NCBI GenBank assembly: GCA_009869945.1 | Contig: WIXG01000339.1 | Coordinates: 1 to 64,000, forward strand | Length of the DNA stretch: 64,000 nt | Direction: 5' to 3' | Source: Mesaphorura yosii | Taxonomy: Eukaryota; Arthropoda; Collembola; Poduromorpha; Tullbergiidae | Shown: positions 1 to 9,149 of the stretch, piece by piece | Numbering within the stretch: position 1 is the first letter of the stretch | Layout of the letters: every line of letters starts with the position of its first letter | Made by a program: the position numbers and the translations under genes | The notes under the pieces: model-generated | Seen by the model: only the letters and a program-made list of their open reading frames with translations | Told to the model about the DNA's origin: nothing | Database searches by the model: none

Positions 1-598
1 GCATATGACCGAATTCATGTCATATTTACTTCGGAATGTGCGAGGACATTAAATTCATTCTTATAATATGATTGAGGTTGCATCGTCTGCTGATATCCTC
101 AGAAAGAGCTCTCGAAGCGTTCTCGCTGAATGAGACGGAAATAGCCAAACAAGTCCAAGTCGAGTCGCAGGTGGCGCCAGCACCTAGACTCTCGTTCTCG
201 TTCTACACGAATGGAGTATGCCATAAAATGAAAGTGTACAAACGAGAATGATTGGCTAGACTGGTTTCTGGAGAGCATCCCCAAACACCTCTCTGGCAAA
301 GGGAGTTGGAAAAATCGTCTGCTGCAGACGGGAACCTGGTCTGGCTCCACTCCAGACTCCCTCTTCTGGGTCGCCGTGGTCTCCATCTTTCGTGTGGAGA
401 TCGCGGAGCACTGGAGCTCCAGGAAATGGAGGACAACACAGCCCATCCTTACTTTTGAAATATCGATTCAAGAAAACTCAAATACCAACAAGCGAACAGT
501 ATTACGTAATTTTTTGATTCGTCCAAATGTCTCAGTATTAATTAGAATAAATTCAAGCTTTTTCCGCTATCAACCTTCTTTCAGTGTTGTGATTGAGT
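1..598. other. Gap: no gene recognised
   Basis: Short overlapping ORFs occur in several frames between about 99 and 471, but none has a recognisable motif or a preferred frame. I see no gene here. Confidence 0.4.
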
Positions 599-1797
599 TC
601 AGTAGTCGATGAGGAGAACGACGCTCTTGTCCACAACCTGAGAGCAGTACATCAGAAACGTTTCGTGGGTTGCGTGAAAGTAGACGCCGATGGTCGCCAC
701 GTGGTTGTTCCACGCCCGCAGTTGTTTCTGCAGCAGGCAACTCTCCATTGAACCCGTGGCGGCAGCCACACGACCTCCCTGCTCTCCCCACAGTCGGAAG
801 AGTTTCGCCATATCGGTCTGGACGTAGGCGCACTCTGTCCAGAAGCGTCGTAGGAAAGTGAGGATCATGGCTACCGTCGTTGGGAACACGACGTACGTGG
901 CAGGGTTCGTCTCACCCCACAGCTTGACCGAGCCGTACACGAGGAGGACGGTTGGGATGAAGATGGAGCCAGCCAGGACGGGGATGAGGACGTTGTTCAG
1001 GTTGGAGTGCGAAAATATTTTACTGATCGTATACAGAATTCGAAAGGCAGCCAGTTCCGTAGGGGAAGGGAGACTGTTGGGTTCCGCCCGTCTGGCGCAG
1101 GAAATGAGGACACGCAGCCATGAGCTTGCGAATTGGAGGTTGAGAGCGATAAAGTAGCCGACGTAGACGGCGTAGCAGTAGATAAGCAGGATGAAGCCTC
1201 CTACAGGAAGAGACTTAGGATGACGAGGGGCGTGCTGTCCAGCCCTGACCCACACGTCCACACGACGATGTTGTAAAAGTAGCGGCGGAAGGGGTCGTGG
1301 TCCTCGAAGAAGAGGACGATGACCGCGAGGGGTTGGAGAAAGTAGAGAGGATCCAGAACTCGGCCGATTACTACGAGGAGCTCAGGTCTTGACTCGTGCT
1401 CCTCTCGGATTACGTCGGGAGGCAGACCGATCTCTTTGAGTTTGTCATCCACTGAGAAGAGATTATTGGCTACAAACATGAAATCGTGGATGTAGGCATG
1501 GAGGATGAGTTGAAAGACGCAGAGGACGCTTCCTACGACCAGGTAGATTCCGACAACGTAAAATTGACTCCTCGTCAGCGTCTCGAGTAGAAAGTAGTCG
1601 ACTGCGAGACATACGCCTGCGTACACAATGATCGCCGGGAAGAGGACGCAGATGCAGGTGTTGACGAAGAGGAGGACGCGGCTCTTGGAAGGGGTGAAAT
1701 GGAGTTTGCGCCGGTCCCAGTCGAGTGGTAGCTTGCAAAAAATGTAGCCCACCCACCACCGCCACCCAACTCGCCTTCGCACGGCCTCGCTGAACAT
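599..1797 (-). pseudogene. Gustatory-receptor-like 7TM chemoreceptor, frameshifted
   Basis: Two minus-strand ORFs form one protein of about 400 residues, the usual length of insect-type gustatory receptors. The first (1797 to 1201, ATG start, begins MFSEAVRRR) gives the N-terminal half with several hydrophobic segments. The second continues from about 1215 to the stop at 599 with more membrane segments and ends KSVVLLIDY. The join near 1205–1215 needs a one-base shift: the first frame reads LVILSLFL then stop, and the next frame resumes at VGGFILLIYCY. No GT–AG intron fits the join. The predicted role is a ligand-gated 7TM chemosensory channel in sensory neurons. The family call rests on length, membrane pattern and low complexity of loops, not on a decisive motif. 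It may be a young pseudogene or a single-base assembly error. Confidence 0.55.
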
Positions 1798-3153
1798 AAT
1801 TTGAGTCCGCTCTCACTCCTGGAGGAAGACACGCCTCGTACGAGCGTATTTAGTAGAGTTCAGGTGCGATTCGGCAGACGATGGCAGCCGGCTTCTGTTG
1901 AAATATTTATGCTATGACTCGTACCAGCGGACGTCTCCCTAAATACGTAATAGAGGGAATACGCTAATTAAGTTGAGTTCTCGAGGTAGAATTTTGTATC
2001 GGTGGCATGTGACGGGCCGAGTTTTGGTGTTTACTGCAAACCTCATAAATGTGGAATGACAAAAGCGAATGCTTTTAAAACTACACGATGAAGACAAAGA
2101 CCACAACGACGTGACTTTCTACTCAACTCCAAACATTTCTTGTGTAAATATTTAAAAGCTGGAGAGTGCCTCATGTACGTTCCTCGCTATCAGTCCTTTG
2201 CTCCATAAAATTCCAGATTTTGCCACTTCATTTCACTTCTGAAAATGCACCCCTCGAAATTCATGCACACGCCATAAAAGTATTCCGCTTTTTGAATTTT
2301 GCATAGTTTCAAAAGCCCGTACAAGGTCAAGGAATGAGATGTGATGTGACCTATTGTTTCATCTTGCCCTTTTTATGCGATTGAGATCTCTGCGAATTTA
2401 TGTGACTGAGAATATGATTACGGGAAATTCGGACAGAGTTAACGGTAGACTAAAGTCGAATTTCAAGTGAGCGTCAGTCACGCAATTCCTGAATTCCTGT
2501 TTTTTCCATGGGAATTTTATTTCCATTTTCTTACTGGATTAGTTGTAATTTATCGAAAAAATTGCTAATGAAAAATGGTAATGCTTAACTGGTGACTATT
2601 CAAAGCCTGCTATCAGGATCACCCGAGAGGAGCGAAATCACCTCACACACGCTCTGCTTAAACGTCGACTCTCGTAATAGCTCCCCAATTTCATGTGGGA
2701 CTTCATCAGTTGATTGAAGAATTGCCCAAGCCGCAGAACCTCCTGAAGGAGTCGGGTGCACCCGAACTTTGTCCTTCGTCACATCCACCATTCTAAACTT
2801 GTTGAGAACTATCAGTTCAGCTTCCGCGTGGAAGATGAGTTCCAAGGATTGGAGGCTTGTGTGCTCCGACTACAAGTAGGCCAACACGGACATAGTTCGA
2901 TTTGCCACTTCCCCATTCGTCATCTCTGACTGCTGCAAGTCCTCAAGTCGTGAATGTGCGAGTACGAGTCGTCACAATCGAGTTGAAACTGATCATCGCT
3001 GAGGAGCCGCGGACTTGTCCAACTCCGCCAAATATCTCTCAATCATCTCCTGTGTTGTCGACGTATTTTTCACGAATGTAGGCGAGCGGCGTGTCAAAGC
3101 AAAATGTACGAAGAATAAGACACATTTCGCACTGAATGAGATTAATTTCACAG
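1798..3153. other. Gap with one unidentified ORF and a possible kinase N-lobe remnant
   Basis: The first 800 bases are AT-rich with no recognisable gene. A minus-strand ORF at 2600–2845 of about 80 codons, opened by a non-ATG codon, reads like protein (HAEAELIVLNKF...) but I do not recognise it. From about 3040 the plus strand can be read as a remnant of the N-lobe of the kinase that follows (see findings). Confidence 0.3.
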
Positions 3154-3913
3154 CGAAGTCGAGATCCTGAAACGGCTGAATGGAAATGAGGCCTCGATGA
3201 ACGTCGTGCAACTCGTTGCGTCGGAGCTCCAGGCCGACTGCGGTCTGATTCTGATGGAGTGCGGAGAGGAGGACGTGCTGGCGCACGTGCTCAGTTGGGG
3301 TGACAGCCTGCCCCACGGACAGTTGTTGTCGATGTGGAGACAAATGGTGGACGCTGTGAGTTGCCTCCACGCCTACTCCATCGTGCACCTCGACCTGAAG
3401 CACACAAACTTCGTGTGGTTTGGTCCCCGAATGAAACTGATCGACATTGGTACTGCGTGTACGGTGGAGGCTCTGAAGGAGAATGCGAGGGCTGAGAAAC
3501 CGAAAGGCATTGCCGGCACACCGGGTTTTATGGCGCCCGAAGTGTTGCTAGGGCGCTTGGATGACGTTGGCCCTCAGGCGGACGTTTGGTCTCTCGGTTG
3601 CATTCTGTACTCCATCCTCTGCGGAAGGACACCATTGGAACGCATGACGGAATCTGACCTGGCCGACGACCCAGTCGCTATTCAACGGTGGCTGAAGGGG
3701 CTGACTGATGACGACGTACCTGACGCTGTTCCGCCAGCAGCACCCAACAGTGGAGACTACTATGGCTACAACAAGATACTGCGCTCCTGCTTGCGCCACC
3801 GTCCTCAGCTGAGGACGGTGGCGCGTGTGGGATCGTTGGAGGTGCCATTCGTGCGGAAGCAGCTCACGTGGGTGAGGAGAGATCCTGCGGACATCATATG
3901 GTACATGGAATGA
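3154..3913 (+). CDS. Mps1/TTK-like protein kinase, C-lobe intact, N-lobe missing or decayed
   Basis: The ORF carries an alpha-C-like EVEILKRL, a hinge LILMECGEED typical of the Mps1/TTK family, a catalytic loop HLDLKHTN (H-x-D-x-K-x-x-N, so catalytic Asp, Lys and Asn are kept), DIG in place of DFG, an activation segment ending TPGFMAPE, the DVWSLGC helix and a C-lobe Arg in LRTVARVG. Family members phosphorylate kinetochore proteins in the spindle checkpoint. The first ATG (3197) lies inside the kinase fold. The frame is open back to 3154, just after a possible acceptor (TTTCACAG), so the glycine loop and VAIK lysine must come from an upstream exon or are lost. Upstream sequence resembling the N-lobe has Asn where the lysine should be and is out of frame. 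It is either a pseudokinase, a decayed retrocopy or an incomplete gene model. Confidence 0.6.
3793..3824. repeat. Perfect 32-bp palindrome inside the kinase C-lobe
   Basis: Two 16-bp arms (3793–3808 and 3809–3824) are exact reverse complements with no spacer. In the kinase frame the site encodes RHRPQLRTVA, and the opposite strand encodes the same peptide. Confidence 0.9.
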
Positions 3914-3979
3914 TGCCGCAAGATTCGCTTTTGATGAGTCTTGCCAATCAATTCTCAAATACTAAATACATGACTTTGA

Positions 3980-4440
3980 TTACGCAAGCAAAGCCCGTTC
4001 AGTGTGCTTCATGATTCTGCATGGGATTCTCCATTTCCGCGTCTGCGTCTCCTTATCTTTGGTCTTTGGTTTCTCGTTGCTGTCAACATGATGTGAATGG
4101 GAATGTCCGTGACCGTCTTGCAGAATTCGGATTTCGACCAGGAGAAATGTGATGGTGCCAACTAGGACCCAGATTCTGACTGTGAGATCCTCCAAATTCT
4201 TCCCCGACTCCTCTATACGAATGACCATGGGAGCCACTGCCTCCGTGTGAATGACCATGGCCGGCGTCTCCAGCCTCAGCGTCCAATTGGCAATGAGTGC
4301 GTGTGGCATCAAATGAAGGAAAGCGTCGCCGAGGAGCCCACCAGACGAGCCCTCTACAGGAGGATCTTGAGCAGCGGCTCCTTCTCTTAATGCTACTATA
4401 AAGTCCAATTAGCTGCAACCGAGACCCTTCTATGAACACC
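3980..4440 (-). pseudogene. Catsup: Decayed ZIP7/Catsup (SLC39A7-like) zinc transporter fragment
   Basis: Catsup/ZIP7 proteins export zinc from the ER and Golgi. Pieces of the family appear on the minus strand in alternating frames: PLLKILL then a stop (about 4365–4390), GGLLGDAFLHLMPHAL (about 4290–4340, the TM segment with the metal-binding histidine), a His-rich loop GHGHSHGGSGSHGHS (about 4215–4265, another frame), and RIWVLVGTITFLLVE followed by GHGHSHSHH (about 4090–4170, back in the earlier frame). At least three frame changes and one internal stop show it is not translated as a transporter. It is short and intronless, so it is probably a retrocopy or duplicated fragment. It lies tail to tail with the kinase. 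Confidence 0.75.
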
Positions 4441-4513
4441 TCTTTGTAATATTCAGGATATTAATACTTTCGCTCAATCGCCAGACAATTGTTTTCCCTA
4501 TATATATTGAACA

Positions 4514-5722
4514 TCAGATGTAGTACGCCATGACAATTAAAATATTGATTAGATACAACAGACAGATATTGAAATACGTGAGAATAGTTCCCTCATGAAT
4601 TTGATATAAATCACCCATGCTGATTGCAAACGGTTTACAGGTGCTCAACATTTTCCTGGGCAACAATGCCATCCTCTTGCCATCTTCCTCATCGGGCTTG
4701 AAATTTGGGAAACAGAATGCAGTAGACTTTGTATGCACTTTTGCAGAAAGTGGAATGATGACAGCAAGAATGACCACACATGTGCACGATGCTAGGTAGA
4801 AGAATCCAATCACAAACGGGTTCACGCGTGCTGAGAGACGAATGCTGGCTGAAACGAGGATTAGCGACGTCATTGTCAGCGTCAACTTCATTGCTGGAAC
4901 TCCCCACCCGGTTGCAAATGTGTCATGAAGCATTGTGTTCAAAATGTGCAGTTGCTCAAATTCCTTTCGCATGACTTGTACAGAAAACTCGCCTGACCTC
5001 TTCCTGTAGTTGAGAACTCTAAGCGCTGTTCCCATAGTGTCGATGAAGAAGATGCTTAGCACATTCTCAATAATGAGTGCAGTCCAATCTAAATAAATGA
5101 AGCAGAATTCGAAAATGAATTGTCCGAGTTTCGTTAGTACGTGTGTGTGCCATTGTTCTGGGACGAAGTATTGATACCAGTATATTTTGTTGTATGGATA
5201 AATTAAGAAGAGGGATGCGTAGCAAAATGCTCCAGAAATAATGCCAGGGGGTACGATTACAAGGAGTTTGTCTACCAATCGCCATCGCTTAAGGTAAGTA
5301 TTTGCGTATCGTGGATCATGCATTACCGCATGAGATACAAAAGCAATCAGCTTGTTGGTCGCGTCAACCATGTCATCTTTTTTGAGAAGTTGGTGTATCC
5401 GGAATGTAGCACCCATGGTATGACCACATGTCCAGACTAAATGCAGTAAAGGTGGACCCATGTCTTGTGCATTTGTGTAAGACGGATAATACACGTACAA
5501 AGTTGTGTACAGAAACACGACGTAGACCAATTGAAAGATGGAGATGATGTACCAAAGAAAAAGCTTGGATGTTGGGACAATTTTGAGCGAGTTTATCCAC
5601 ATGGCAGGGTCACCTCCAATTTCCCATGTGAACGGAATATTTCTGATTCTTGCATTCCATCTAAATAGTGAAGAGACGTTGTTGAATCTGTGCTGGACTG
5701 AGGGTGAACTATTTATCTCCAT
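4514..5722 (-). CDS. Gustatory-receptor-like 7TM chemoreceptor
   Basis: A single intact ORF of 402 residues with an ATG start. It has about seven hydrophobic segments: LFLWYIISIFQLVYVVFLY near residue 55, a segment near 160 (VIVPPGIISGAFCYASLFLI), a segment near 215 (FIFEFCFIYLDWTALII), two in the region 285–345, and a C-terminal ILTYFNICLLYLINILIVMAYYI. Length, single-exon structure, absence of class A GPCR motifs and the T-Y-F near the last membrane segment fit the insect gustatory/odorant receptor superfamily, whose members are inverted-topology ligand-gated channels in chemosensory neurons. The frameshifted relative at 599–1797 lies on the same strand. It might belong to a lineage-specific subfamily. 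Ligand unknown. Confidence 0.65.
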   Translation of the reverse strand: MEINSSPSVQHRFNNVSSLFRWNARIRNIPFTWEIGGDPAMWINSLKIVPTSKLFLWYIISIFQLVYVVFLYTTLYVYYPSYTNAQDMGPPLLHLVWTCGHTMGATFRIHQLLKKDDMVDATNKLIAFVSHAVMHDPRYANTYLKRWRLVDKLLVIVPPGIISGAFCYASLFLIYPYNKIYWYQYFVPEQWHTHVLTKLGQFIFEFCFIYLDWTALIIENVLSIFFIDTMGTALRVLNYRKRSGEFSVQVMRKEFEQLHILNTMLHDTFATGWGVPAMKLTLTMTSLILVSASIRLSARVNPFVIGFFYLASCTCVVILAVIIPLSAKVHTKSTAFCFPNFKPDEEDGKRMALLPRKMLSTCKPFAISMGDLYQIHEGTILTYFNICLLYLINILIVMAYYI

Positions 5723-6839
5723 TCTAACTTTAGGGACAGATGATCTGATCCGAGGATTGACAAGAAATGAAGTAAAATTTATATTACCCGACAGTTACCG
5801 AAGCCAGCGTTAAATAAAACGCGAAAAGTTCACGTCCCTGCTACGGATATTTATGCTGCGGAATGTTGACACACAACATAGATTACAATCTGCCGACGAA
5901 TTGTCGTCTCTCCAATATGCGAGATGGGTTATTTTAATAAATTTTCCTCATGTCAAATTATCGGCATGTGGTTTAAGGGATTATTGCGCAACAGGAGGAT
6001 CACCCGATGGCTGAGTTCACTTTTTCTATTCTCGTTGGCTTGCACCATGTTGAAGATTAGAATTTCCTTTTTACTCAGATCGTGTAGTATCCCGAAACTC
6101 AAATTAAAAAGGCCGGAATTATTGATTTGGCAATTAGAATGGCATGAGTAATGCATAGACAATAATTTGGGACGCAAAAAAAATTATTGTTCACCAATTC
6201 GTACCGTAAATCAATAAATATGGCGCTTTGTAAGCAAATAAAGCAATCTCACTGCTAAAATTTAAGGCTTGATGCTATTATTGTGCCTCATGTGACAATT
6301 ACTTGGTTCAAGGATTGTATTTTATTGGCAACGTCCATTTAATTGACAATGTGATACTGATTCCGATTCTGATACTCCGATTTAGTTGATGGTTGACAAA
6401 GCCATTTGATAGTTTAAAGAGTAAGAAGACATAAATAGAACAGAGGTATCATCTCGGAGTGACTTTTTGTTTAGGGTGCCACTTTGTCATCCTCGAAATA
6501 TCCCAGTCTCAAATCTTCGTACGAATCATACTCATATTGTTCGTATTCGCGATACTCATTGAGTTCGGTCCACCGGTAAAAAAATATGGCCCAGACAAAA
6601 ATCGGTTGAGTCGAGTATAAGGGCGGGCGCCACGAAGTCCTGTGGACCGATTGATCTCAAGTTTTGCACATATGTAGCCTACATATTGTAGATATGGCTT
6701 TTGGGGGTCCCAAGTTTGGGACAAAGTCAATGGGCCCGAGTTATGAAATTTAATGTCACCAAAAGTTGAATCTCAATGAATTTACATAGGAAACGCGTGT
6801 TTCCAAGGAAATTGGTAGACAAATGAGTCTTCAAAATGC
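5723..6839. other. Gap: no gene recognised
   Basis: AT-rich spacer between the chemoreceptor and the first GPCR. Only short ORFs in competing frames are present. Confidence 0.4.
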
Positions 6840-7021
6840 AAATTCGCTTGGAATCCTACAGATTAGCCAAGAGATCGAGAGAACCCATTCCGATCTGCCG
6901 TGGTCACTTAGGCCCGGTTGAGTTCTGTACTTGTGGAGCAGCTTCAGCGTGTGTAACACATAAACACACAGATTAGATTAGAGAATTTAATTAAATATAC
7001 ATTGAAATCTAAACACAACGG
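6840..7021 (-). repeat. GPCR 3' flank shared with the copy at 59690–59860
   Basis: Read on the minus strand, the DNA after the stop codon matches the 3' flank of the GPCR copy at 58733, including CTGCTCCACAAGTAC, CCTAAGTGACCAC and CTCGATCTCTTGGCTA, so the duplication unit extended past the coding region. Confidence 0.75.
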
Positions 7022-8026
7022 TTAAGGAAGTACTGGTGGTCCTGAGCTGCTGGAAGTGATTTCGATAGAAGTCGTGGGAGTCACTATTCTATCACGAGGC
7101 TGTATTAACCGTGTTCCACATATTAAATCTGCAAAACATTTTCTAAATCTTGAGCCTGCTGCACAGTAAATGATGAAGTTGAGTGAGGACTGAAGGGTGA
7201 ACGTAAAAACGGGGACACTTCCCAAGTGGAGTAGAAGGCGAAGTGTGTCTGGCTCCACATTGAAGTTAACGACTTGCAAGTATATGAAGAGAAGATTAAA
7301 GGCAAAGACTGGAATCATACACAGTATGAACACGGACACGGTTGCAATCAACATTGAAGTCACAGAGTCTGCCTCTAGCTCGTTCTGTCTCAGTTCCGCT
7401 CGTTCAATTCTTTGCTTCCTGTTCTTGACCAGTGTCAATATATTCAGTGGACACACAACCAACATTGGAACGAACGAAAGAGTGAGGACATTATTGAAGT
7501 GAAAGAGTAACGTAATCCACTCCTTCGACGAATCACTGAATGCGGGAGAAGAACTGCAATTGTATAACGTGAACCATGTGAATGTAAACACTCGTACCAG
7601 CATACAAAAGATGACGACACCTCCAATTAGAATTTTTTTTTGTGCCCACGTGTTGAATGAACGAGCTTTCAGAGGATACGCCACAATGATGTATCTCTCG
7701 ATTGTGATGACCACAATGAAGCAAACGGAGAATAAGACTGAGGTATACCACAGCTCTTCCAGGATACGAAAGTGCACTCGACAGTCTTTAAACCGCGAGG
7801 TGTAGGCAAGCAACTCTCCAAGGCCATGACGAATGTTGATGGTGACCAACGTGAAGCTCTCAGCGAGTTCCAAGGCAATAATGAGTGCAGTGACTGGGGA
7901 CGAACGTAGAGCTGGCTGAAGACAGACAAGGATGGAGAGTGTGTTGCCAGTCAAACCAAAAAGTGACACAATCAAAATACCCCAAGTTCTAAGTTGGGTA
8001 AGGATCTGGATTGCTATTGATGCCAT
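7022..8026 (-). CDS. Rhodopsin-class (class A) orphan GPCR, copy 1
   Basis: An intronless 334-residue 7TM receptor. TM1 has GNTLS (the conserved G-N), TM2 has ALELAES, TM3 ends with ERYIIVAYPLKA (ERY in place of DRY), TM5 has LVVCPLNILTLVKNRK, TM6 has LCMIPVF, and TM7 has LNFIIYCAAGSRFRKCF, where NPxxY is replaced by NFIIY. Cysteines before TM3 (DCRVHF) and in extracellular loop 2 (NCSSS) can form the usual disulfide. The NFIIYC...RFRKCF pattern is reminiscent of FMRFamide-type peptide receptors, but the ligand cannot be named. The ATG at 8026 is supported by a stop a few codons upstream. Three close paralogues lie at 16595, 23349 and 58733. Confidence 0.85.
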   Translation of the reverse strand: MASIAIQILTQLRTWGILIVSLFGLTGNTLSILVCLQPALRSSPVTALIIALELAESFTLVTINIRHGLGELLAYTSRFKDCRVHFRILEELWYTSVLFSVCFIVVITIERYIIVAYPLKARSFNTWAQKKILIGGVVIFCMLVRVFTFTWFTLYNCSSSPAFSDSSKEWITLLFHFNNVLTLSFVPMLVVCPLNILTLVKNRKQRIERAELRQNELEADSVTSMLIATVSVFILCMIPVFAFNLLFIYLQVVNFNVEPDTLRLLLHLGSVPVFTFTLQSSLNFIIYCAAGSRFRKCFADLICGTRLIQPRDRIVTPTTSIEITSSSSGPPVLP

Positions 8027-8039
8027 GCCATGTCAAGAT

Positions 8040-8760
8040 GTGGACATCATGCACACAGACACTACAATATAGAGATTAAAAATTTTTAAATTCAAGATTT
8101 TCTAAGCCAATATTTGAAAATTACACCTTAATTACTGGTCACGGACAGAATGGACCCAGATTCCGAGTGGTCGGGCACATTTCCTCTTTAAGGATATTTA
8201 TAAAAATATTTGAAGAAATACTAAAAACGATTATGTTTCTGTGTTTTATGGTGGAAAATTGATGAATAAATTAACAGAAGATGCGATGAGTTTATGGGGA
8301 ACGATTTGTTAAATTTTGTGATATATTTTCCCTTTTTTCGAAAAGACCAGATAAAAATCAAGTAGATCAAATCTTTTGATAGTTTTCAAAAGATCACGAT
8401 TTTTTCCAACCCTACACACAGATACATCAGACACTACACTGCACAGATCAGTTCAGTATATATACTAATTGTGTTGGGATGAGTCCTGACTACATTCGAT
8501 CATCGAGTCTGCATGTGAATAAACTAAAAACGTGTTTGGACAGTTTGACTATACGAATATGGTGAACGAGATGAAATTCTGAGAAATTAAAATTTGGCAT
8601 ATAAAGGACACCAAGTTCCAGGTTTTGTTCTCATCAGAAATATTGTTCAGGTTTCGCTTCACGAAAATATAGTCGCTTAAATCGCATTCAAATGACGTCT
8701 TGATATATTAATAACAGACTATTTGTGTCTCATTCTAAACATTCCTGATCCCCTTTCACT
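8040..8760 (-). repeat. GPCR upstream repeat, copy 1
   Basis: This stretch matches the 5' flanks of the other three GPCR copies in the same order relative to the gene. Shared words include ACGTGTTTGGACAGTTTGAC, the region around ACTGCACAGATCAG (about 8440), and GACACCAAGTTCCAGGTTTT (about 8605). It is non-coding and probably carries the co-duplicated promoter. Confidence 0.75.
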
Positions 8761-9149
8761 TTGTTTCTGACTTTTCTATTGTGCATCCATTTGCCCAGAA
8801 ATTCGCAGGTTTCAGTCTGATATTTCTAGCGACTTAAGAGAGTTGATATCCCAATTGACCGCCTAAAAAAATGCGTAATGGCCAAATCATGACGTCCCAT
8901 TCATGGTCTGTCCTTAAAATAACAATTTATTGGTGTTGCATCTGTGTCCGAGTCTTAAACATTTTTCTTATTTCTTCAATGAATTGTAAATGGTGTGAAC
9001 AGAGTTCAAAATATTTTGCCTATGGAATGACTTCTAAAACTCACAGCATTGTCAGAAAGTACTCAACGCAACGGGAAGCCGGTTCACAGTTGGGCAGTAT
9101 ATAATCAACAATTCTTTTTTCAATTAAAGTTATAAGTATAATTGTCCAA
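8761..9149. other. Gap: no gene recognised
   Basis: Spacer beyond the GPCR upstream repeat and before the end of the NB-ARC locus. Only short ORFs. Confidence 0.4.

Noticed and set aside
3548-3958. Minus-strand ORF of 136 codons opposite the kinase
   Set aside because: Antisense shadow of the kinase frame; part of its apparent similarity comes from the palindrome.
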